DNA of 64,000 nt, taken from Paramyrothecium sp. XJ0827 (Eukaryota; Ascomycota; Sordariomycetes; Hypocreales; Stachybotryaceae). This document shows positions 57,584-64,000 of the stretch, piece after piece. Below the pieces are notes generated by a model. That model was given only the letters and a program-made list of their open reading frames with translations, was not told the DNA's origin and ran no database searches. The stretch lies in NCBI GenBank assembly GCA_020881915.1, contig JAJFPB010000007.1, positions 372,001 through 436,000 on the forward strand, given 5' to 3'. A program made the translations under genes and the position numbers. Position 1 is the first letter of the stretch. Every line of letters starts with the position of its first letter.

Positions 57584-57590
57584 CTTTATA
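57584..57590 (-). promoter_or_regulatory. TATA box of the LVIVD-like gene
   Basis: Minus strand TATAAAG, about 82 bp upstream of the ATG at 57502. Confidence 0.45.
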
Positions 57591-59114
57591 TCGATGGCGG
57601 CCCCCGCCTCCTCATAAGCTTATTTCTCGGCATTCTGCGAACTGCCTAATCGAGGAGGTGAGCGACAGGGGAGCTGGAGAAGCCTAGATCGAAATGGTCG
57701 ATGCGACCTTCTGTGTTGGACCTAGTGCTTGGCCAAGACCGGTTGCCCCCGCAGAGCCAAGAATATTGAATGAAACCAAGGCTCTTATCTAGCCATTGAG
57801 GTGCCTTTGCGCGAAAGTACCGTCACATTATCTGGTGCTGGACGGGCAAAGCTATCAAGGTCGGCGACATTCATTCGCCGAGGACCTTGCAGATGCAGAG
57901 GGACCGGGGCCTGCACCCGTTGGATACGATGGGACGAAGGATCCACCAGTGATATCGTCGGTATTATTACCTTCCACCACAGTAACCCCCTGGACCCGGT
58001 CCTTCGGCAGCCCGAGATGCGAACAGGTTACGTCAACAACTCTTCCTTCCGATCTGAGGTAGCAGAGGAGCTCGCCCTACCCACCATGACCGGCACGGCC
58101 GTGCCGTTGTTACGCTGGGCGAGGAGCCGCGATGTGCAGAGTGGCCTGCCATGCACGAGACAGTCGGATCAGCGCGTCTAAACGTTTTGACCACGTGAGC
58201 AACGTAAACAATTGACTCCATAAAGAGTAGTTGGCAACGCATTGCCACGTGCCAAGACAAAAGATGAGACAAAAAGTAGAGTGGGGAAGGAAACCGGGCA
58301 CCAGGCCTTGTCATGACGGAGCTTCGTGGCTTCTAGTCCCCATGGCCCGGCTTACCCTATGGCCCAGAACTATTTATTCAATCTGATGCATGGAGGGAGC
58401 ATCCTCTTTGCGACGGAGTTTTCGGCACCAGCTGGTTTCTGTGGCATGAAATCCAGATTGAGGAAAGATTGGCAAAAGATTGGTGCCTTTTGCGTATGGC
58501 TAGATTGGGCCACTGACATCTTTACTCTTCAATCACACGATACTCGAGTTGAGCACTCAGAGGGATGGCACAGTCAATCAGCACCCACAGCTTCTTCTCA
58601 ACTGAAAGACGGCACTAAGATTGCGCAACTCAGCGATCGCACATTGGCAATCCTTTTGGGGCAATGCGAATTCAGCCTTTTTTTTGTCTGCTTCCAACGC
58701 GAGAAATGACGGTTGGGAGACACGTGACCACCCATCCTATGATGAATTGAACTAACATCTATTTCGTTCCCAGCATGTTTCTCCGTTGGAGTGGCGCTTC
58801 TTCACACCACTCATCATGTTTCTCCCAACAGGTCATCTATTCAGCTTCCTCTCCGCCGTCTTATACCTTTGACCATCGGTCCGGACATGTCGTGAAGCAG
58901 TTTTGTCTGGCAAAATAAAGGAAGGAGGCAAGATGAAGGGGTCTTTGATCTTTAACTCAAGAGGCTTATGTCATCACTCCTGGACGTGATACCACAAACC
59001 GAACAATAGACCTTGTCTTACGCTGACAGTATCTCTCTTCCGTATTTTATCGAAATCATATCTTACCCCCAGATTCTTCCTGTGCCTCGTCTGAAGCCCG
59101 CCATCGATTGCTCA
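57591..59114. other. Divergent intergenic region
   Basis: About 1.5 kb between the LVIVD-like gene and the arrestin-like gene. Small frames at 57.8-58.7 kb lack family features. Confidence 0.45.
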
Positions 59115-60374
59115 ATGCCTCGGGCAAAAGTCAGACGCAAGCCGACCCTCGGCGTCCACGTCGATAAACCAACTTCAGGCAACCCCTTCTTCTCCCCCGG
59201 CGACACGCTTGTTGGTCGCGTTGTCCGCCAGAAGCCTGTCGACAGCCCTCGCGCCCGCGTCTCCGTCGAGCTCCATGGACGAGCGAAGGTGACGATATAT
59301 GACTACCACTCGCTGAACCCCACGCGCTTCTCCCACGCGCAGTTGATAGACAGCCCCAAGACCAGCCAGACGCTCTATGACGGGCCCCTCCGCCTTCTCC
59401 CCCACGAAACGCCTCTATCGTGGCCCTTCTCCATCATCATACCCACTTGGGTGCCACTTCCGGAGACGGCGGTGCCGACATCTTCCACGGAGATGCTGCT
59501 GGACAAGGAGTGCTGGTCCCGTCAGCCGCTTTCGTCAACGCTGTGGATCAGCAGCCCTCGGGTGGACGCATACGTTGAGCACTGGGTGGAAGCTCGTTTG
59601 CAACTTGACAACCAAGCGATTCTGCGTGGCAAATACAGGGCCACTAAACCTTTCATCCTCCGGACTTGTCATATCGGCCCACGGATTCTCGACTTCGGAC
59701 AGGTCATGTATTTCTGGAACTCGATCGTAGCCACGCAACGACTCATCCCAAGCAGGGAGGAGGCACAGCTGTCGCGCATGGAATGCATGAAGAAGTTTTT
59801 CCGAACCTCCTCGGCCCCCAAATTTCACCTACAGCTACAGGTTTGGGTTCCGAGGGTCATTCAGGTCGATCCTCCTGGCCTCGTTGCAAATCAGTTCACA
59901 GACCGTGCCGACGTCTTTGTTCGGGTGGTGCCGATCGAAACGTCAGAGATCGACGTTAGATTAAGGGCGCCTCTACTAGCAAGGCTGACTGTTTTCCGCG
60001 TGAGGCTCGAGTCCGCAACTAAAATGACGGCCGGATTCATGTTCAACTATGCCCACGAGTATTTCATGGAGCAGTTCGAGCTCACGCCCCATGCGCATCG
60101 TTTCCTTCAGTATAATCCCACCCATCTTTCCTGCACCCCACATTCTCTGCCCCTCAATGTCGGCAAGATGTTCATGCTACGCCTCGGCCACGACTTTGCT
60201 CCGTCCATGAAGGTTGACAACATAAGTCGCAGACACCGCCTATCTTTAAAAGTGAAAATGGAGATGGCCGGGGAGAGTGTCACATGTGGCTTTGAGTCCT
60301 GGAGTAAACCTCTGACAGACAGTTTTGCCTTAGCTAATGTCGAAGGAGCCTCGTTCACGTGTCACTGTATGTGA
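59115..60374 (+). CDS. Arrestin-like (alpha-arrestin fold) protein
   Basis: Predicted 419 residues from ATG 59115 as one exon. Seen: an N-terminal arrestin sandwich (NPFFSPGDTLVGRVV, ARVSVELHGRAKVTI, LSWPFSIIIPTWVP) and a C-terminal sandwich (KFHLQLQVWVPRVIQVDPPG, VRLRAPLLARLTVFRVRL, RRHRLSLKVKMEM). Fungal alpha-arrestins link membrane cargo to Rsp5-type ubiquitin ligases for endocytosis. No PPxY motif is visible, so ligase binding is unsure. A 3' splice variant is possible: donor at 60366/60367 and acceptor at 60449/60450 would extend the protein to 457 residues, ending at 60571. The open frame upstream of 59115 begins with TTG. Confidence 0.8.
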   Translation: MPRAKVRRKPTLGVHVDKPTSGNPFFSPGDTLVGRVVRQKPVDSPRARVSVELHGRAKVTIYDYHSLNPTRFSHAQLIDSPKTSQTLYDGPLRLLPHETPLSWPFSIIIPTWVPLPETAVPTSSTEMLLDKECWSRQPLSSTLWISSPRVDAYVEHWVEARLQLDNQAILRGKYRATKPFILRTCHIGPRILDFGQVMYFWNSIVATQRLIPSREEAQLSRMECMKKFFRTSSAPKFHLQLQVWVPRVIQVDPPGLVANQFTDRADVFVRVVPIETSEIDVRLRAPLLARLTVFRVRLESATKMTAGFMFNYAHEYFMEQFELTPHAHRFLQYNPTHLSCTPHSLPLNVGKMFMLRLGHDFAPSMKVDNISRRHRLSLKVKMEMAGESVTCGFESWSKPLTDSFALANVEGASFTCHCM

Positions 60375-60977
60375 CCGTAACGCTGATTGTGCTTGACGCA
60401 TCCATTTGATCTTGTAAGAAATCTACCAAAATTTACATGTTTTGCGCAGATGCACATCCGACTCTAACAGAGATGGGAGTGTGCGGCACTACGATCACTA
60501 CCTGCACAACATCTGGTACTGGAGGCAACTCCGGGGCTCTGGGCCATGATCTGAGTGCCATTTATGCGTGAAATGACGCACGTATTTCTCGGGAATTACT
60601 AGTGAGCAAATCTGGTACCTCGCATCCTCTTCACGTTGGCTCAGGCATGTCTTTTGGATTGCTCACTTTCAATCATGTTGAGAACTTCAAGTAACAATTC
60701 TCTTGAATGGCCCATGGCATATGACACTCAAAAATAACAACAAGTAAAAATCCCAGAGAGAAGTTGAATCTAGCTTATACTAAGGTACAAAATTGCGCCG
60801 GGTACCATTATCCTCCAATCTTAATCATTCCTCGATTCTTGTTGGAATAGTTTTGAAAAGTCCAACGCTGTCCAGCATGAGCCATTCCCTCAACAACTCA
60901 TTCTTGTTGTTGAGATTCTGATGGCCTAACCGTCGATAACTGCAGACGACTTGCAAGCTGCGGACCAGTCCACTTTC
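60375..60977. other. 3' region between convergent genes
   Basis: About 600 bp. It contains the possible extra 3' exon of the arrestin-like gene (60450..60571). Nothing else recognised. Confidence 0.4.
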
Positions 60978-61262
60978 TTAAATGACGTCCTCCTCCTCGC
61001 AGCCGTGGCGGCCAAGGGCAGTGAACACATTGATGCAGGCGGCACCAGTGTACTTCTTGTTGCGGATGTTGGGGCATGAGCAGTCTGGGTCGATGAAAGC
61101 AGGCGTCCCGGTGCCTTTCGCATGGGAGCCGTTGCAGATCTTGGCGCAACGACCTTTGTCGTACTGGCACGAGATTGCACCGAGAACGCAAAGGCGCTGG
61201 CCGTTTTGGGCGATGACGCCCACGGCAAGGAGGCCCATGGCGAGAACGGAGGTAAGCTGCAT
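60978..61262 (-). CDS. Small secreted cysteine-rich protein, candidate effector
   Basis: 94 residues, intronless. A signal peptide covers about residues 1-19 (MQLTSVLAMGLLAVGVIAQ). The mature part has eight cysteines at 25, 32, 39, 43, 61, 63, 76 and 88, enough for four disulphides, and otherwise no recognisable family. Size, secretion and even Cys number fit fungal effectors or small defence-like proteins; this is inference. A TATAAAA box lies about 108 bp upstream on the minus strand. The arrangement C-X6-C-X6-C-X3-C-X17-C-X-C-X12-C-X11-C is not one I know. Confidence 0.78.
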   Translation of the reverse strand: MQLTSVLAMGLLAVGVIAQNGQRLCVLGAISCQYDKGRCAKICNGSHAKGTGTPAFIDPDCSCPNIRNKKYTGAACINVFTALGRHGCEEEDVI

Positions 61263-61369
61263 GTTGGCGAAGAAGAGTAGTGTGCTTGTCGAGAAAGGAG
61301 TGATGAGGAAACAGTTGTCTGTTCTTGAGCTGAAGAGAAAAGGTTCCGGTCAGGATGGATATTCCTTCC

Positions 61370-61376
61370 CTTTTAT
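61370..61376 (-). promoter_or_regulatory. TATA box of the small secreted protein gene
   Basis: Minus-strand TATAAAA, about 108 bp upstream of the ATG at 61262. Confidence 0.45.
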
Positions 61377-64000
61377 AGGCGTCTGTCACAACTGGAAAGC
61401 AAGACTCAAGAACCGTCTTGTGTAAGTGCAGATTCAGGAAACTCCCCTATACCTAATGAGGGTATTGCTAGGTTGCGCCAGGGCTTCAGTACTCCACAGT
61501 TGATGGTTATCGTTCGCTCATCGTGACGGGCGATGGCCGGGCTCATAATGATAATGGCTGTCAACGTAAGGGAATCTACAAAGGTTCTCACGATGCAATG
61601 AGTTAAGGCATGGTAACGTCTACGGGCAACGAAGCCCCACGAGATGGCCCGGGCATAGGGTAGTGTCAGATACGAACCACGTCAACTAACACGAACTCAT
61701 CAGCCAACGGCTGCGCCCCTAACCCCACGTGCATTCAGCCTTCTGAGACGGAAACTCCACAGATCGGAAAGTCTGCGAAGCTTGCTAACCGTAACATGTT
61801 TAGCTCCTCGGTTCACAACTTTTCGACCTGGCCACTTAGGCATTTCGCAGCGAATTGAGCATTCGACTAAACGGATCTCGCCGAGATGAAATGACCCGTC
61901 ATGCAAGGTGCGGCTAGCTACATTTGGACAATGTCATCTCTTGGTTGGTGTAATCACCTTGTCCGCTGGACGAAGTGTTGTTGACTTTGGACGTGCATCG
62001 GCTCGAATAGAGCACGGCCAGCATTGAGAAGGTGCCTGGCTGGTCAGTTTGACACAGTATGATGCCACCGGTGGATTGGCGCAGCTTCTTTTACATGCAT
62101 GCATGCATACGTTTACAATCAAGCTTCGGACGATTCCAACAGCCTGACAAATGGGCTCGTAGTAAGCACGGTTCTCATTTCACTGTAATTACTGTACGAC
62201 GTGAAGGCCACTATATATTCATAGCCAACGGTCCATTTGCAGATCTAACCCGTCACGAAGACAGCTGATGTCAGGTCTGGCTAGTGTGTTTTAGCCCTAA
62301 ATGCAAGCCAGCGCCGTTCAAGAGCCATGGCAAAGTCCATGTGATCCATCGTAGGGCCTAAAGCGGAGTTATTGCCCACTCAACGTTCCGAGAACTTGAA
62401 ATCTAGCTTGCGAAGCTGCCTGCCTGGCATAAATGGTCCACCCCCGTTTGTTAAGGCATGTCAAATATCTCCGAGCAGCTTGTTGTCATCATGCCCAACA
62501 AAGGCTAGACACCAAAGTTTGCGAGGTGTGGCTGGGCCAACTGCAATGAAAAATATCAATTGAACGTCTTTAATGGTTAGCTAGGATCACTGTTCAGGTA
62601 GAGTTCCGCTGCCTGCAGTGTCTGGGAGGCCAGTGGTTGTGAGATCAGATCATGGCTAAGCGGAGAAGCTGCATATATAGGGGTCGCAATCTGCGTCACC
62701 AAGATGCTGAGGGTATGTAAATTGAAGCAATATATGGCCTTTCAAGGTCTCCTTTGCCGCTGTGGAGCTGATTTTTGCTACGGGCCGTTGTTGGCTTCCA
62801 GACGTTGGACAACGTAGATGCTCAAGAAAACAACAACAATTACATTGATCAAATTGCATATTTATTTCCCCGGCCGATACAAGTTAATGTTTCAAATATA
62901 CAAGAGATCGTTGCGTTTGGGCCCCAGGTCTTGGGCTTCGTACTGTTGCTAGGTTGAAGACTATGACTCCTCCATACCTATATTTCTGACCTGCCACCGG
63001 CAGAAGTAGATTTAAAGTAGTGGTTATTGAATTGTCCATGAAATAGAACCCGATCTGCCTCTGGTGGTGCAACGTCTGAACCAGGAGTGGTGGGTGGTCA
63101 AATAGATGGACCGATTCAGGACGTTTCACAACTTCTGGCTACAGAGGGGGCTTCCAACTTTATAACGGCCGGCCGTTCAAAATTTATTTTAGCAGCACGA
63201 CCGAATTATGCAACAAAGAGAAAGTTGTGGAAACGCATGCCCGCATTCTACCTGTGGCGTACCCCAATCACCGCGAGGGTGCGTTTAGGCCCTACATCAT
63301 TGGCAGTGAAAAAGGTGTATGAGATTGTCATCATTCCAATATCTTGATGCAGGCTCCAGATTTGCTGAGATCGATATGGACTTGGCAGTATTCTCCCTCA
63401 TACTTCCGCTCCACACTCCTCCGTCTTTGACCAGCCAACTGGCAGCAATATCTAATGCTAGTTTCTTTCACTTCATACACTAAGCAATGGATCCCCATGT
63501 ATATAATCTAATAATGACTCTCAGTTTCTCTCCTCTCCTCCCAGGGACAGAGTACTGTCGTAACTGGCCACAGCTCGTGGCTTGGAGATGGATCTTATCA
63601 GTCCTCACGGATGCTCCAAACTTGCCTTGGACCCTTGTAAGGTGGGAAAGTGTGCCTTGAGGGGGTGGCGTCAACTAGTCATACAGACAAGTAGAGTGAG
63701 GTAGGGTGACGAAGACTACGGCCAAGCATCCAAAATCAAGGATAGGTCGTAATAGTATGAAGTAGCGGCATCGAATTGGCCCTAAAAGAAAGAGTACCAT
63801 TGGGCCATCATCTGTGGTGTGAATACATCAATTAACAAACTTATGTGGCAACAGGCCAAGATGATGTGGCGATGTGCAGTCACGCTGCTGGGAGGCACAT
63901 GTACCGCCAACTCCTCCGTTTGGCTCGATTTAAGAGGACGTAGCCTCGGGGCTTTGCCTCCGACAGATACCATCCTATACACCACTTTATGTTGGGGCCT
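61377..64000. other. Gene-poor right end
   Basis: About 2.6 kb with only short frames on both strands. No domain, intron chain, RNA gene or transposon end was recognised. A 14-bp self-complementary ATGCATGCATGCAT lies near 62094-62107. Confidence 0.45.

Noticed and set aside
62094..62107. Self-complementary ATGCATGCATGCAT
   Set aside because: A short alternating purine-pyrimidine repeat; no gene or element is attached to it.
1..64000. tRNA or rRNA genes
   Set aside because: I looked for B-box-like GGTTCGANTCC strings with matching arms and found none outside coding sequence; a covariance-model scan would be needed to be certain.

Overview
The window is nuclear DNA of a filamentous ascomycete (Pezizomycotina, most likely a plant-associated Sordariomycete). 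Evidence read from the sequence: short GT-AG introns of about 40-90 nt with CTRAY-type branch points, many fungus-specific families (HET, NACHT/ankyrin STAND, CFEM-PTH11 receptor, rhodopsin-like membrane proteins, OPT and MFS transporters), plant cell-wall enzymes, a small secreted cysteine-rich protein, and a pogo/Fot1-type transposon decayed by C-to-T changes as expected from repeat-induced point mutation (RIP). No RNA gene, CRISPR array or prokaryotic operon structure was seen. The species cannot be named from sequence alone. Exon joins below were made by hand from frame, splice sites and family conservation.

Region 0.7-8.5 kb: a HET-domain gene (minus) and an AAA+ ATPase gene (plus) diverge from a shared 1.6 kb intergenic stretch, followed by a five-exon cytochrome P450 (minus). 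Region 11-24.3 kb: a secreted GH53 galactanase, a long-chain acyl-CoA synthetase, an OPT oligopeptide transporter, a rhodopsin-like membrane protein, a broken subtilase and a monocarboxylate-type MFS transporter. Region 25.8-29.6 kb: an SMP-30/gluconolactonase-like enzyme and an acyl-CoA oxidase-like flavoenzyme with a peroxisomal C-terminus (SRL).

Region 30.1-32.0 kb is one complete-length (1860 bp) Fot1/Pot2-like DNA transposon with 47-bp inverted repeats and TA target duplication; its transposase is full of stop codons. It sits about 420 bp upstream of an exopolygalacturonase (GH28) gene. A CFEM-PTH11 receptor-like gene and an orphan gene follow.

Region 39.6-55.7 kb mixes live and dead accessory genes: a HET relic in three frames, a DHA1 multidrug MFS transporter, a NACHT-ankyrin (NLR-like) gene broken by a 10-bp tandem duplication, an LPxEIR-motif gene, a secreted GPI-type orphan, a DUF7726-like gene with two in-frame stops, a PAF-acetylhydrolase-like secreted esterase and a kinase-like relic. 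Region 55.9-61.3 kb: a secreted LVIVD/choice-of-anchor-B-like protein, an arrestin-like protein and a small secreted protein with eight cysteines. The last 2.7 kb carries no supportable gene.

Together the genes suggest an accessory segment concerned with plant-polymer breakdown (GH53, GH28, lactonase, transporters), lipid activation and peroxisomal oxidation, surface sensing (CFEM-PTH11, rhodopsin-like), and nonself recognition (HET, NLR), with frequent pseudogenisation. That functional grouping is inference; gene families are established knowledge; splice joins, stops, repeats and motifs are read directly.
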